Below are positions 26,413-35,760 of a DNA stretch of 64,000 nt, piece by piece. Location: contig NZ_CP136521.1 in NCBI RefSeq assembly GCF_032814565.1, positions 1 through 64,000 of the forward strand. The letters run 5' to 3'. Position 1 is the stretch's first letter, and the number at the start of each line of letters is the position of its first letter. This DNA comes from Hwangdonia lutea (GTDB lineage Bacteria > Bacteroidota > Bacteroidia > Flavobacteriales > Flavobacteriaceae). Made by a program: the position numbers and the translations under genes. The notes under the pieces are model-generated. The model saw only the letters and a list, made by a program, of their open reading frames with translations. It was not told where the DNA came from and made no database searches.

Positions 26413-26772
26413 ATGAAAAAAATATTTACAATTTTAGCTATTATAGCCTCGGTTTTAGCCGTTATACTAGCTGTTTTGCCTCTTTCAAATTTAGCCATAA
26501 TACCGTCCATTATCGCACTGGTTTGTGGAATTGTTGCCTTTTATCTTTCAAAAAAAACAGGCGAGGTAAAAAAAATTATTCAATTTACCTTTTTACTAAC
26601 CATAATTGCGCTGGCCATTTCTACATATAAATCTTTATTTAATACCAATGAGGTAGTCAATACAGAGACTTTGGATAACAAAGAAATAAAATCTGAAGAA
26701 GAAGCCATTGAAGAGTTAAACGAGTTGGATATTAATGATATTGAAATTGAAGATATTAGCGTTGACGAATAA
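26413..26772 (+). CDS. Small membrane protein with acidic tail
   Basis: Not assigned to a known function. 119 residues with three hydrophobic segments (about 4-25, 28-46 and 58-76), then a markedly acidic C-terminal tail of about 40 residues with many Glu and Asp. It follows the DUF3108 gene by four bases and probably shares its mRNA. Confidence 0.75.
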   Translation: MKKIFTILAIIASVLAVILAVLPLSNLAIIPSIIALVCGIVAFYLSKKTGEVKKIIQFTFLLTIIALAISTYKSLFNTNEVVNTETLDNKEIKSEEEAIEELNELDINDIEIEDISVDE

Positions 26773-26902
26773 GCTTTTTCCTCTTATTTTATATATTTGC
26801 AGCCAATTTGATAAAATGAAACGAGCATATTAAAATTTTTCCCGCCCCAGAGAAGGATTAAATGCAAGTGGCATGTGATTATTAAACAAGTAATTAACAC
26901 AC

Positions 26903-27955
26903 ATGAAAACTTTTTGCATACTTTTTACTTTTACACTTGTAGGGGCCTGTGCCACAACCAAATACTCCACTAAAATTGAAAACCTTAAAGCCAATATAAA
27001 ACTTGCCGATAGTACCCTGGTTGTTAATTACGCCAATACCATTTCGGAAAAAGAATTGAGCACCCATTTGTATCAGTTTGCGTCGGATGACTTTAAAGGC
27101 AGGAAAGTAGGTGAAGCGGGCCAGAAAAAAGCGGCTCAGTTTCTCAAATCCTATTATCAAAATGAAAATATCGCATCTCCTTTAGGCGGTTCCAACTACT
27201 ACCAAACTGTACCATCAAGTTTTTTATCCAATGAGATTAAAGCGTCAGAAAACGTGATGGCATACGTTAAGGGTGCAGAAAACGCCGAAGAAGTCATTAT
27301 TATCTCTGCACATCTCGATCATTTAGGTGTTTCAGATAGCGGTGAAATACATAATGGCGCCGACGATGATGGCTCTGGAAATGTAGCTATCATGGAAATT
27401 GCCCAAGCTTTTAATTTAGCAAAAAAAGATGGCCATGCGCCCAAAAGAAGCTTGTTGTTTATTCATTTTACAGCCGAAGAAATAGGTAAAAGAGGCTCTC
27501 AGTTTTACACGCAAAACCCTGTATTCCCAATAGAAAACACCGTTGCAAACCTCAATATAGATATGATTGGTCGAGTTGACGATGCGCATTTAACCAATAA
27601 AAACTACATCTATTTAATAGGCTCAGATCGATTAAGTAAGGAATTGCATTATACCTCAGAAAAAGTGAATGACGCTTATTTCGACATGAATTTAGATTAT
27701 ACATATAATGTTGAAGGACAAAGAAACAATTACTACAAACGATCGGACCATTACAGCTTTGCAGAACACGATGTTCCCGTTATTTTCTATTTTAACGGTG
27801 AACACGACGACTATCACGAAGTTACCGATACACCCGAAAAAATAGACTATAACTTACTTGAAACCCGCACCAAACTCATTTTTGCAACTGCGTGGCAATT
27901 GGCAAATCAAGAGCATCGCATTGCCAATGACGACAACAGTATTTTCTTAAAATAA
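26903..27955 (+). CDS. M28-family zinc aminopeptidase lipoprotein (copy 1)
   Basis: Predicted surface or periplasmic zinc peptidase of family M28. A lipobox VGAC sits near residue 15. Zinc-ligand motifs are in order: ISAHLDHLG, NGADDDGSGN, FTAEEIG, NLNIDMIGR, and the late histidine in YFNGEHDDYHEVTDTPEK. A conserved FASDDFKGRKVGEAGQKKAA segment precedes the catalytic domain, as in Bacteroidetes M28 proteins. Length 350. The next gene is a close paralogue. A TATATTTG element at 26792-26799 may be its promoter. Confidence 0.93.
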   Translation: MKTFCILFTFTLVGACATTKYSTKIENLKANIKLADSTLVVNYANTISEKELSTHLYQFASDDFKGRKVGEAGQKKAAQFLKSYYQNENIASPLGGSNYYQTVPSSFLSNEIKASENVMAYVKGAENAEEVIIISAHLDHLGVSDSGEIHNGADDDGSGNVAIMEIAQAFNLAKKDGHAPKRSLLFIHFTAEEIGKRGSQFYTQNPVFPIENTVANLNIDMIGRVDDAHLTNKNYIYLIGSDRLSKELHYTSEKVNDAYFDMNLDYTYNVEGQRNNYYKRSDHYSFAEHDVPVIFYFNGEHDDYHEVTDTPEKIDYNLLETRTKLIFATAWQLANQEHRIANDDNSIFLK

Positions 27956-28029
27956 GTATCATTCCCACTTATATTTATTCTCTTTTATTTGTAATATATT
28001 TACATAAAATTTACACATAATTATATCAC

Positions 28030-29055
28030 ATGAAAAAATTAGGAATTCTATTTTGCACAGCTATTTTATTAGCTTCTTGCAGCAGTTCTCACAACAAAAA
28101 AGAAAAAAAAGACGTTACAGACTATGCAAAAACCATTACCCAAAGCGAGTTAAAAGATATGCTTTACACCTACGCCTCAGACGAGTTTGAAGGAAGAAAA
28201 ACAGGCGAACCCGGGCAAAAAAAAGCTATCGAGTTTATTAAAAATCACTATGTGGCCAATAAAATCCCATCGCCCATAGCTGATGGTGATTATTATCAAG
28301 ACATTCCAGAATCTTATTTTAATGGTAGAGCCAAAGCCTCTGAAAACGTTTTGGCTTATATAAAAGGTTCAGAAAAACCAAACGAAGTTATTGTAATATC
28401 AGCTCATTTGGACCATATTGGTATATCGTCCGATGGTGAAATCAATAACGGAGCGGACGACGATGGTTCTGGCACCGTCGCCATATTAGAAATTGCCGAA
28501 GCTTTTAAAATAGCCGAAAAAGATGGTAACGGCCCAAAGCGCTCTATTCTCTTTTTACATGTTACGGGCGAGGAAATTGGGCTGTTCGGTTCGCGCTATT
28601 ACACCGATGTCGATCCTATTTTCCCCTTAGCAAATACGGTAGCTAACCTTAATATAGATATGATTGGGCGCGTGGATCCAAATCATGAAAACGGTGAAAA
28701 TTATCTGTATCTTATTGGTTCGGACAAATTGAGTCAAGAATTGCACGATGTTTCGGAAGCTGTAAATAAAAAATATGTAAATCTGGAATTAGATTATACC
28801 TATAATGACGAAAACGACCCCAACCGCTTTTATTACCGATCGGACCATTACAATTTTGCAAAAAATAATGTGCCTGTTATCTTTTATTTTAACGGTACGC
28901 ATGACGATTACCACCGCCCATCGGATACACCAGACAAAATAAACTACGAATTTTTAGAAACGCGTACCCAACTTATTTTTTATACGGCTTGGGAATTGGC
29001 TAATCGGGATGAGCGGGTTAAAGTGGATAAAAGTATGGCTACAGATTCAAATTAG
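28030..29055 (+). CDS. M28-family zinc aminopeptidase lipoprotein (copy 2)
   Basis: Paralogue of the preceding gene, with the same order of motifs: lipobox LASC at about residue 17, YASDEFEGRKTGEPGQKKA, ISAHLDHIG, NGADDDGSGT, VTGEEIG, NLNIDMIGRVDP and YFNGTHDDYHRPSDTPDK. The replacement of FTAEEIG by VTGEEIG keeps the catalytic glutamate. Length 341. Head-to-tail position 74 bp after copy 1 suggests a tandem duplication followed by divergence, perhaps of peptide specificity. Confidence 0.93.
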   Translation: MKKLGILFCTAILLASCSSSHNKKEKKDVTDYAKTITQSELKDMLYTYASDEFEGRKTGEPGQKKAIEFIKNHYVANKIPSPIADGDYYQDIPESYFNGRAKASENVLAYIKGSEKPNEVIVISAHLDHIGISSDGEINNGADDDGSGTVAILEIAEAFKIAEKDGNGPKRSILFLHVTGEEIGLFGSRYYTDVDPIFPLANTVANLNIDMIGRVDPNHENGENYLYLIGSDKLSQELHDVSEAVNKKYVNLELDYTYNDENDPNRFYYRSDHYNFAKNNVPVIFYFNGTHDDYHRPSDTPDKINYEFLETRTQLIFYTAWELANRDERVKVDKSMATDSN

Positions 29056-29098
29056 TTTGGATTAAATAAAATCAATTATTCATTCTGAGCTTAAACAA

Positions 29099-29132
29099 AA
29101 AAAGCCTTTCAATTTTTTGAAAGGCTTTTACT
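29099..29132. terminator. Bidirectional terminator between M28 gene and tRNA-His
   Basis: AAAGCCTTTC and GAAAGGCTTT form a perfect 10-bp stem around a T-rich loop, with A residues on the left and T residues on the right, so it can end both convergent transcripts. Confidence 0.9.
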
Positions 29133-29136
29133 TTTG

Positions 29137-29211
29137 GGTGGATGATGGGATTCGAACCCACGACCCTTGGTACCACAAACCAATGCTCTAACCAACTGAG
29201 CTACAACCACC
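29137..29211 (-). tRNA. tRNA-His (GTG anticodon)
   Basis: On the minus strand the sequence folds as a cloverleaf: acceptor GTGGTTG, D-arm GCTC/GAGC, anticodon stem TTGGT/ACCAA with loop TTGTGGT (anticodon GTG), and T-arm with TTCGAAT. Base 29211 supplies the G at position -1 opposite C73 (29137), the hallmark of tRNA-His. A U-U mismatch is predicted at acceptor pair 5-68. CCA is not fully encoded. Confidence 0.95.
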
Positions 29212-29404
29212 ATGTGTTTTATTAAAAACTTTGAAAAGTTTTGTAAAAGGAGCACTTTTAATAAATAGTAAAAGCTACCCTATATTGTGCATTTTGCAAT
29301 GCGTTTGCAAATGTAATTGATTTCCCTTTTTCTACAAAGACTTTTTTAAATATTTTCTATTAAAAACAAAAGGAGTTGTATAAAAAGTTAATGTAATCTA
29401 ATTT

Positions 29405-29475
29405 GTCAGTTTGAGCTTGTTGAAACCGATATTGATTATGAGCACGTTAAAACATTTCGACAAGCTTAACGTGAC
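29405..29475. repeat. Imperfect 21-bp inverted repeat
   Basis: GTCAGTTTGAGCTTGTTGAA (from 29405) and the complement of 29455-29475 match at 17 of 21 positions, separated by 29 bases. It resembles dispersed flavobacterial palindromes. It lies between tRNA-His and bshB1 and could also act as a terminator-like structure for bshB1. Confidence 0.6.
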
Positions 29476-29495
29476 ATTTCACAAAACTTTTTAAA

Positions 29496-30212
29496 CTATT
29501 TAATATCAAACAAACTATCAACGGTTATGTACCTATCAACAGTAAAGCCTTCAGCGTATTCAACGCCAACCAAACGTCCTAAATCCTTGGCCCTGTAATT
29601 AATACTATCGGTAAAGTTTTTACTTGAAATTGGCGTTTCTGGTTCTTTACTATCCGCATCATAAAACTGTGTTTTATAAGCCATTACCGCTTTTATTTTT
29701 ACGTCCATAAAATCTGAAACATCAACAACCAAATCGGGTTCTATATTTTTCCATTGTATGTAATGGTACACTTGTTTTGGTCGCCAAGGACTTTGTACAT
29801 CACCATCAGCGGAAGTTTCTATTTTTATCAAGCCGCTTAAAAAACAAGCATCGCTTACAAGTTTGCTTCCTTTACCGTGGTCAATATGCCTGTCGTCAAT
29901 CGCATTACAAAGTACAAGGTCTGGTTGGTATTTACGAATCACTTTAATAATTTCAAGTTGATGCTGCTTATCGTTTACAAAAAAACCATCAGCAAACCCA
30001 AGGTTTTCCCTAACTGTTATACCCAATATTTCGGCGGCGTTACTAGATTCGGTCGCTCTTGTTTCGGCGGTGCCGCGTGTTCCCAATTCGCCTTTAGTCA
30101 AATCTAAAATACCAACTTTTTTGCCATTGGCAATTTCTTTGGCTATGGTTGCTCCACAACCTAATTCTACATCGTCCGGATGCGCACCAATGGCTAAAAT
30201 ATCTAATTTCAT
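29496..30212 (-). CDS. bshB1: Bacillithiol biosynthesis deacetylase BshB1
   Basis: Zinc-dependent deacetylase of the PIG-L/LmbE fold that removes acetate from GlcNAc-malate in bacillithiol synthesis. The N-terminal zinc motif AHPDDVELGCGA is intact. LTKGELGTRGT, DDRHIDHGKGS and YRAKDLGRLVGVEYAEGF are typical of the BshB1 subgroup. Length 238 is normal. Bacillithiol production is known in Flavobacteriaceae; bshA and bshC are not in this window. It appears monocistronic. Confidence 0.94.
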   Translation of the reverse strand: MKLDILAIGAHPDDVELGCGATIAKEIANGKKVGILDLTKGELGTRGTAETRATESSNAAEILGITVRENLGFADGFFVNDKQHQLEIIKVIRKYQPDLVLCNAIDDRHIDHGKGSKLVSDACFLSGLIKIETSADGDVQSPWRPKQVYHYIQWKNIEPDLVVDVSDFMDVKIKAVMAYKTQFYDADSKEPETPISSKNFTDSINYRAKDLGRLVGVEYAEGFTVDRYITVDSLFDIK

Positions 30213-30530
30213 TGTTATATTTATTAATCTTAAAAAGTCAAAAATAGCTTTTTAACATTGTTATTTTCTCAAATTTTCATCATTTTTTTAAATAATTAAA
30301 TCTAATTATTCAATAAAAATTATCAAATCCACAAAACCCGTTATTACGAAAACGTATTCGTTAACACTATTCATGGATTTTCTTTGATAAATATAACAAT
30401 AATTGAAAAATAACCACTCCGGCAAAAGCATGACATTAGTCATAATTCTAAACACATATCTACCGTAATTTTATACTACAATCAATAAGGCACAGATAAA
30501 CGTGCAAAAACCAAAAAAGAATTACACTTT
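30213..30530. other. Regulatory intergenic region between bshB1 and the SLC13 gene
   Basis: About 320 bp of AT-rich sequence between divergent genes. No coding or RNA gene is visible. The one structured element is an FNR/FixK-like dyad at 30430-30443, listed separately. Confidence 0.6.
30430..30443 (+). promoter_or_regulatory. FNR/FixK-like dyad upstream of SLC13-pckA
   Basis: ATGAC-ATTA-GTCAT is a perfect 5+5 dyad with a four-base spacer, the TGA(C/T)-N4-(G/A)TCA layout bound by Crp/Fnr-family proteins. It lies 88 bp before the SLC13 start codon. Confidence 0.45.
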
Positions 30531-32372
30531 ATGATCTATTTAATGCTCCTCATATTAATTATTACCATCGGACTTTTTGTTTGGGGCAAATTCACTCCGG
30601 ATATTGTGGCTTTAATATCTATGATAAGTTTGTTTTTAACAGGCATTTTAGATGCGACCGAAACCCTTAGCGGATTTAGCAACCCAACGGTTATTATGAT
30701 TGCGGCATTATTTATTATCGGCGAAGGTATTGCGCAAACAGGATGGACGGCGATGGCAGGTAAAAAGTTTGTGGAATGGGCAGGAAAAAGTGTTCCTAAA
30801 TTACTCGTTATCGTCACACTTGGAGCTGGCGTATTATCGGGATTTGTTAGCAACACGGGTACCGTAGCTACCTTAATGCCTTTAACCATTTCATCGGCTT
30901 GGAGCATTGGTACGCTACCTTCAAAAATGTTAATGCCCGTAGCTTTTGGGTCCAACACGGGCGGACTATTAACCCTAACGGGAACACCTCCAAATATTAT
31001 TGCAAGCAATGCCTTGATTGAGGCTGGATTTGAAGGGTTTTCATTCTTTGAATTTGCCTTAATAGGCTTACCGCTTCTTTTAATTGCACTGGTGTACTTT
31101 CGATATATTGGCTATAAACTATTACCCAAAAACACAACTAACAATAAACCTGTAAATATTGAATCTACCCTGCACAATTGGATAGAAGCGTATAAAATTG
31201 ACAGCGGTTATTATAGATTACGCATACGCTCTTTATCGCCATTTATAAACACAAAATTAGAAGATTGGCATTTAGAAAAAGATTTTAATGTGTCTATTAT
31301 TCGATTAAAAAGAAGACACCCAAATGTATTAAAAGGTATTTCTCAATTTGAAGAATTTCCGGATACTGAAACAGAATTACGCTATCATGATATTATCACT
31401 GTAAAAGGTGAAACCGAAGCAATTAATAAACTGATGATTACATTCAGATTGGGCTTATTGCCGCTCGAACCTATTACCGATGAATTGAAAAACAACCTTA
31501 TAAATCAAGAGGTTGGTATGACCGAAGTTATTGTAAACCCAAATTCAATACTCGTAGGCAGACAATATAAATTGGGCGAATATTTTAAACGCTACGGTAT
31601 TCAGCTTTTAGCTGCATCAAGAAACAACAAGCCTATTGAAGAAAAAGAAATTACCGTAAAAGCAGGGGATGCTTTTTTAATACGAGGCACCTGGGAACAT
31701 ATAGACGATTTAAAAAAACAACACGAAAACCTAGTCATTATTGGTAGTCCGGAAGGTATGGCGAAAAACGTAGAGCGATTGAGCACAAAATCGTACATCG
31801 CTTTAGGCTCATTAATCCTCATGATTGTGTTTATGGTATTTAAAATAGTACCGGGTTCCATTGCGGCATTAATTTCTGCGGGTATTATTTTACTCACAGG
31901 CTGCGTACCAATAACCAAGGCTTACAAAGGTATTAGCTGGACAAGCGTTGTTATGATTGCAGCTATGATACCCATGGGCATTGCATTGCAAAAAACAGGA
32001 ACTGCACAAATTATTGCCAATGGACTGGTAGATTATTTAGGCGCAATTCATCCGGTACTACTGTTAGGCGGTGTGTTTTTACTAACCACCACGTTTAGTC
32101 AAGTTATAAACAACTCAGCAACAGCCGTATTAATGGCGCCTATAGCCATTTTAGCAGCTAGTTCTTTAAACCTATCGCCAGAACCATTTATGATTGTGGT
32201 TGCCATAAGTGCATCAACAGCGTTTTTAACACCAATTGGCACCACAACAAACGCTATGGTAATGACAGCTGGTGGTTATAAATTTATGAATTACCTCAAA
32301 GTTGGTGCCCCATTACTTTTGGTGTTCTTTATAATATCGATGATACTCGTGCCAATTATTTGGCCATTTTAA
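30531..32372 (+). CDS. SLC13-family permease with two TrkA-C (RCK_C) domains
   Basis: Inner-membrane carrier of the DASS/SLC13 (citrate-transporter-like) superfamily, probably moving di- or tricarboxylates or sulfate with cations. The two halves of hydrophobic helices (about residues 1-195 and 420-613) contain conserved re-entrant segments such as GFVSNTGTVATLMPL/LTLTGTPPN and VINNSATAVLMAPI. Two soluble TrkA-C regulatory domains lie between them (about 205-305 and 310-400). Length 613 is usual. It precedes pckA by 41 bp, suggesting C4-dicarboxylate uptake feeding gluconeogenesis, but the substrate is not proven. Confidence 0.92.
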   Translation: MIYLMLLILIITIGLFVWGKFTPDIVALISMISLFLTGILDATETLSGFSNPTVIMIAALFIIGEGIAQTGWTAMAGKKFVEWAGKSVPKLLVIVTLGAGVLSGFVSNTGTVATLMPLTISSAWSIGTLPSKMLMPVAFGSNTGGLLTLTGTPPNIIASNALIEAGFEGFSFFEFALIGLPLLLIALVYFRYIGYKLLPKNTTNNKPVNIESTLHNWIEAYKIDSGYYRLRIRSLSPFINTKLEDWHLEKDFNVSIIRLKRRHPNVLKGISQFEEFPDTETELRYHDIITVKGETEAINKLMITFRLGLLPLEPITDELKNNLINQEVGMTEVIVNPNSILVGRQYKLGEYFKRYGIQLLAASRNNKPIEEKEITVKAGDAFLIRGTWEHIDDLKKQHENLVIIGSPEGMAKNVERLSTKSYIALGSLILMIVFMVFKIVPGSIAALISAGIILLTGCVPITKAYKGISWTSVVMIAAMIPMGIALQKTGTAQIIANGLVDYLGAIHPVLLLGGVFLLTTTFSQVINNSATAVLMAPIAILAASSLNLSPEPFMIVVAISASTAFLTPIGTTTNAMVMTAGGYKFMNYLKVGAPLLLVFFIISMILVPIIWPF

Positions 32373-32413
32373 AATAAATAAATTATTAATAGGAACCTTT
32401 AAATCGATTAAAA

Positions 32414-34045
32414 ATGAAAACAGCAGGAACAGTTCAAAACGACAAAAACCTAGAAAGGTACGGCCTAAAAGATGTAACAGTAAACTGGAACTTATCACCA
32501 GAAGAACTTCAGAAAATTACTGTTGAAAAAGGGATGGGGAAAGAAACAGCAAACGGAACACTTGCAATAAACACTGGCAAATTTACCGGTCGTTCGCCTC
32601 AAGATCGTTTTTTAGTAAAAGACGATTATACAGAAGATAAAGTATGGTGGGGAAAAACCAATAAACCAGTATCTCCTGAAAATTTCGACAAGCTTAAAAA
32701 CGAAATAACCAAATACCTTTCTGGCAAAGAAATTTATGCCAGAGATGGTTACGTATGTGCAGAACCAGAGTTTAGAACCAATATTAGAACGGTAACCGAA
32801 TTACCTTGGTCTAACCTATTCGTGTACAATATGTTTTTAAGACCCAGTTTAAAAGAATTAGAAAATTTTAAAGAAGATTGGCTGATTCTTTGTGCACCGG
32901 GTTATGTGTGCCCAGACCCAAAAGCTTTTGGTATCCGTCAAGGTAACTTTTCAATACTAAACTTTACGCAAAAAATAGCTTTGGTTGGAGGATCTGCTTA
33001 TACAGGTGAAATGAAAAAAGGCATTTTCTCTGCTTTAAATTTAATTTTACCAACCGAACGCAACGTATTGCCTATGCACTGTTCTGCAAACGTTGGCAAA
33101 AAAGGAGACACCGCTATTTTCTTCGGATTATCTGGTACTGGAAAAACCACATTATCGGCTGATCCGGATAGAAAACTTATTGGTGACGATGAACACGGTT
33201 GGACAAACGACAATACCATCTTTAATTTTGAAGGCGGATGCTATGCCAAGGTAATCGACTTATCAGAAGAAAAAGAACCAGACATTTTTAGAGCCGTTAA
33301 ACCCGGTGCTTTACTTGAAAACGTGGTATTTAAAGACAATGGCGAACCCGATTATGAAGATAGTAGCATCACACAAAACACCCGTGTAAGCTACCCTATT
33401 TATCATATTGATAACATTCAAGAAACGCTTTATGCAAACAACCCTAAAAACATCTTCTTTTTAACTTGTGATGCTTTTGGTGTATTGCCTCCGGTGTCTA
33501 AATTAACACCCGGGCAAGCGGCTTACCACTTTATTTCTGGATACACGGCTAAGGTTGCAGGGACCGAAGCTGGAATTACAGAACCTGTACCATCGTTCTC
33601 AGCTTGTTTTGGTGAGCCATTTATGCCATTGCACCCAACGGTTTACGGCGAAATGCTAAGCAAAAAAATGACAGAAGCCGGGGTTAATGTTTGGTTAATC
33701 AACACGGGATGGAGCGCAGGCCCTTACGGTGTTGGATCTCGTATAAAATTAAAATATACCAGAGCTATGATTACGGCAATTCTTAACGGAGAATTGGAAA
33801 ATGTGGATTACGATCAAAACTTTATTTTTGGCTTACACATGCCAAAATATTGCCCGGGCGTACCATCAGAGATTTTAGACCCGATGAATACCTGGTTGCA
33901 AAAAGGTGCTTATGTGGGCAAAGCTATTCATTTAGCACACTCATTCCATTTAAACTTTGAGAAATTTGCAGCACAGGCCTCTGAACAAATTATTGAAGGT
34001 GGGCCGCTAATTGATCAACACCATCAATTAAACGAACACTTTTAA
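32414..34045 (+). CDS. pckA: Phosphoenolpyruvate carboxykinase (ATP)
   Basis: Converts oxaloacetate and ATP to phosphoenolpyruvate, the entry step of gluconeogenesis. The kinase P-loop FGLSGTGKTTLSADPDR is near residue 237 and the metal/oxaloacetate motif GDDEHGW follows. FTGRSPQDRF near residue 57 and NTGWSAGPYGVG near 435 are also family-typical. Length 543 matches ATP-type enzymes. It probably shares a transcript with the upstream SLC13 carrier and is closed by a strong terminator. Confidence 0.98.
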   Translation: MKTAGTVQNDKNLERYGLKDVTVNWNLSPEELQKITVEKGMGKETANGTLAINTGKFTGRSPQDRFLVKDDYTEDKVWWGKTNKPVSPENFDKLKNEITKYLSGKEIYARDGYVCAEPEFRTNIRTVTELPWSNLFVYNMFLRPSLKELENFKEDWLILCAPGYVCPDPKAFGIRQGNFSILNFTQKIALVGGSAYTGEMKKGIFSALNLILPTERNVLPMHCSANVGKKGDTAIFFGLSGTGKTTLSADPDRKLIGDDEHGWTNDNTIFNFEGGCYAKVIDLSEEKEPDIFRAVKPGALLENVVFKDNGEPDYEDSSITQNTRVSYPIYHIDNIQETLYANNPKNIFFLTCDAFGVLPPVSKLTPGQAAYHFISGYTAKVAGTEAGITEPVPSFSACFGEPFMPLHPTVYGEMLSKKMTEAGVNVWLINTGWSAGPYGVGSRIKLKYTRAMITAILNGELENVDYDQNFIFGLHMPKYCPGVPSEILDPMNTWLQKGAYVGKAIHLAHSFHLNFEKFAAQASEQIIEGGPLIDQHHQLNEHF

Positions 34046-34066
34046 TATATTCTTTATTTAAGCATG

Positions 34067-34093
34067 AAAGGAGCTCACAATTGAGCTCCTTTT
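34067..34093 (+). terminator. Terminator after pckA
   Basis: Perfect 11-bp stem AAAGGAGCTCA/TGAGCTCCTTT with a short loop, followed by T residues, 22 bp after the pckA stop. Confidence 0.92.
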
Positions 34094-34152
34094 AATTGTA
34101 AATACCCCTTTAAATATTTAGGATAAAAAAAATTAAATTTTAAATTTGAAAA

Positions 34153-34830
34153 ATGAAAAAACTATTACTTTTAGTCAGCCTTTTAATGGTATTCAACTTC
34201 GGTTATGCCCAAATAAATCCAGAGGATAAATTAGGAACGTGGTACGAATTAGGAAGCAATCACAAAATTTCGGATAAAACAAGTATCGATACCTACACGC
34301 AGGTTTGGCTTTATGAACTTAATGACAATTTTAATTTCTTTTTATTCAAATTAGCCTACAATTATCATTTTAACCCAAAATTAACGGCAACCATGTATTT
34401 GGGTTATTCTGATTTTGATGGCGACATCAACGTGAGTGCGCCCCATACTTATGAAAGGCGCATAACCGAGCAAATTTCCTTTAAACATAAATTAAGCAAA
34501 ATACCTTTAGATCATAGATTTAGAATAGAACATCGTTTTTTCAGAAAACATGATTCTAAACCAAAAGCCGCAAGATTACGCTACAGGCTTGGTACTAAAT
34601 TTAATTTAAATAAGACTGTTTTTGTTCGTTTAACCAACGAGCTTTTACTAACGCCCAAGTTTAGCAACACACCAGAAAATAGATTTTATACAGGCTTAGG
34701 TTTTAACATTTCAAAATCCCACAACATACAGTTAGGATACATGAATAGAAATACGTCCAGCAAAGCAAATTTACATAGAATACAAGTTGGTATGTATTTT
34801 AAAACCGATTTTAGGAAAAACAAAAGTTAA
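34153..34830 (+). CDS. DUF2490 outer-membrane protein
   Basis: Predicted outer-membrane protein of the DUF2490 family, function unknown. A signal peptide ends at NFGYAQ (residue 20). The rest is rich in alternating beta-strands, starting LGTWYELGSNHKIS and including RRITEQISFKHKL and RIEHRFFRK, and ends FRKNKS. Length 225 is typical. A terminator separates it from pckA, so its own promoter is expected. Confidence 0.85.
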   Translation: MKKLLLLVSLLMVFNFGYAQINPEDKLGTWYELGSNHKISDKTSIDTYTQVWLYELNDNFNFFLFKLAYNYHFNPKLTATMYLGYSDFDGDINVSAPHTYERRITEQISFKHKLSKIPLDHRFRIEHRFFRKHDSKPKAARLRYRLGTKFNLNKTVFVRLTNELLLTPKFSNTPENRFYTGLGFNISKSHNIQLGYMNRNTSSKANLHRIQVGMYFKTDFRKNKS

Positions 34831-34878
34831 TAATGTACCGATTGCCTCGGAGTGAAAACACATTGTAAAAACCCTTGA

Positions 34879-35760
34879 TTATTTAAAAGTCCAAGCCACA
34901 ATCCTAGAAATTTTATGGCCCTGCATCATATTTATAGTTTTAATATGGGTTGCGCCTAATTTTTTTAAAGACGCATACATGCCTTTAACTAAATCTTTTT
35001 TAGACACTAACGTGGTAAACCAAAGACATTGTTTTTTAAACAAAGTACTTTCATAAAGGTAATTGTGAATGAAAGCTTTTTCGCCGCCGTTATACCAAAG
35101 TTCGTTGTGCGTACCCGCAAAATTTCTAACAAATTCATCTCCTGCCCTATTTAATCCTTTAAGTTTTCTTGTTGTGGCTTCAAGAGCTTCGGCTTCAGAT
35201 TTATAAAAAGGCGGATTGCATATTGATGCCGAAAACCTATCGTTTTCATTTACAACTCCATTAAATATTTTCGAAGAATTAGTTTGATGGCGTAATTCAA
35301 TTTTAGGGTTTAATTTATTTTTATCTATAATTTTTTGAGCTATCTCATTGGATGATTTATCAATATCCGAAGCCACAAAATTCCAATTATATTCAGCAAC
35401 GCCCAAAATAGGATAAATGGCCGTGGCACCTGTACCAATATCTAAAACACTAATATCCTCATTTATGTTTGAAGCTTTAAGCAAATCGGCTAAATGGTGA
35501 ATATAATCTACACGACCAGGAATTGGCGGACATAAATTGGTATCTGGGAATTCCCAAAATTTAATATGATAATGGTGTTTCAACAAGGCCGTATTTAGTG
35601 CTTTTACCGCTTTAGGATTCGCAAAATCGATGGTTTTGGTTTCGTATTTATTTACAAATACAAACGCTTTTAATGCTGGATGTGATTGGCATAAAGCTTC
35701 TAAATCGTATCCCGATTTGTGTTTATTCTTTGGATGGAACTTTGGATTTGCTTTGATAAT
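34879..35760 (-). CDS. rlmF: 23S rRNA (adenine-1618-N6)-methyltransferase RlmF, non-ATG start
   Basis: SAM-dependent methylase that makes m6A1618 in 23S rRNA. The first in-frame ATG (35586) would cut off a clearly conserved N-terminus: reading upstream gives FHPKNKHKSGYDLEALC, then TIDFANPKAVKALNTALLKH, which match RlmF. The frame is open to 35790, with no ATG, GTG or TTG ahead of this conserved region. ATT at 35760, overlapping the previous stop codon by one base, is the most plausible start, giving about 293 residues. Downstream motifs PPIPGRVDYIHHLADLL, LDIGTGATAIYP and CNPPFYKS are intact. A lost or miscalled start codon is the alternative. Confidence 0.85.
   Translation of the reverse strand: MIKANPKFHPKNKHKSGYDLEALCQSHPALKAFVFVNKYETKTIDFANPKAVKALNTALLKHHYHIKFWEFPDTNLCPPIPGRVDYIHHLADLLKASNINEDISVLDIGTGATAIYPILGVAEYNWNFVASDIDKSSNEIAQKIIDKNKLNPKIELRHQTNSSKIFNGVVNENDRFSASICNPPFYKSEAEALEATTRKLKGLNRAGDEFVRNFAGTHNELWYNGGEKAFIHNYLYESTLFKKQCLWFTTLVSKKDLVKGMYASLKKLGATHIKTINMMQGHKISRIVAWTFK

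Noticed and set aside
26820-26902. Short leader open frames before the first M28 gene (for example ATG at 26816)
   Set aside because: Only five to seven codons, no attenuator hairpin or amino-acid run, so nothing supports a leader peptide.
35586-35589. ATG at 35586 as the rlmF start
   Set aside because: It would remove about 58 residues that clearly match the RlmF N-terminus; the upstream ATT is preferred despite being unusual.
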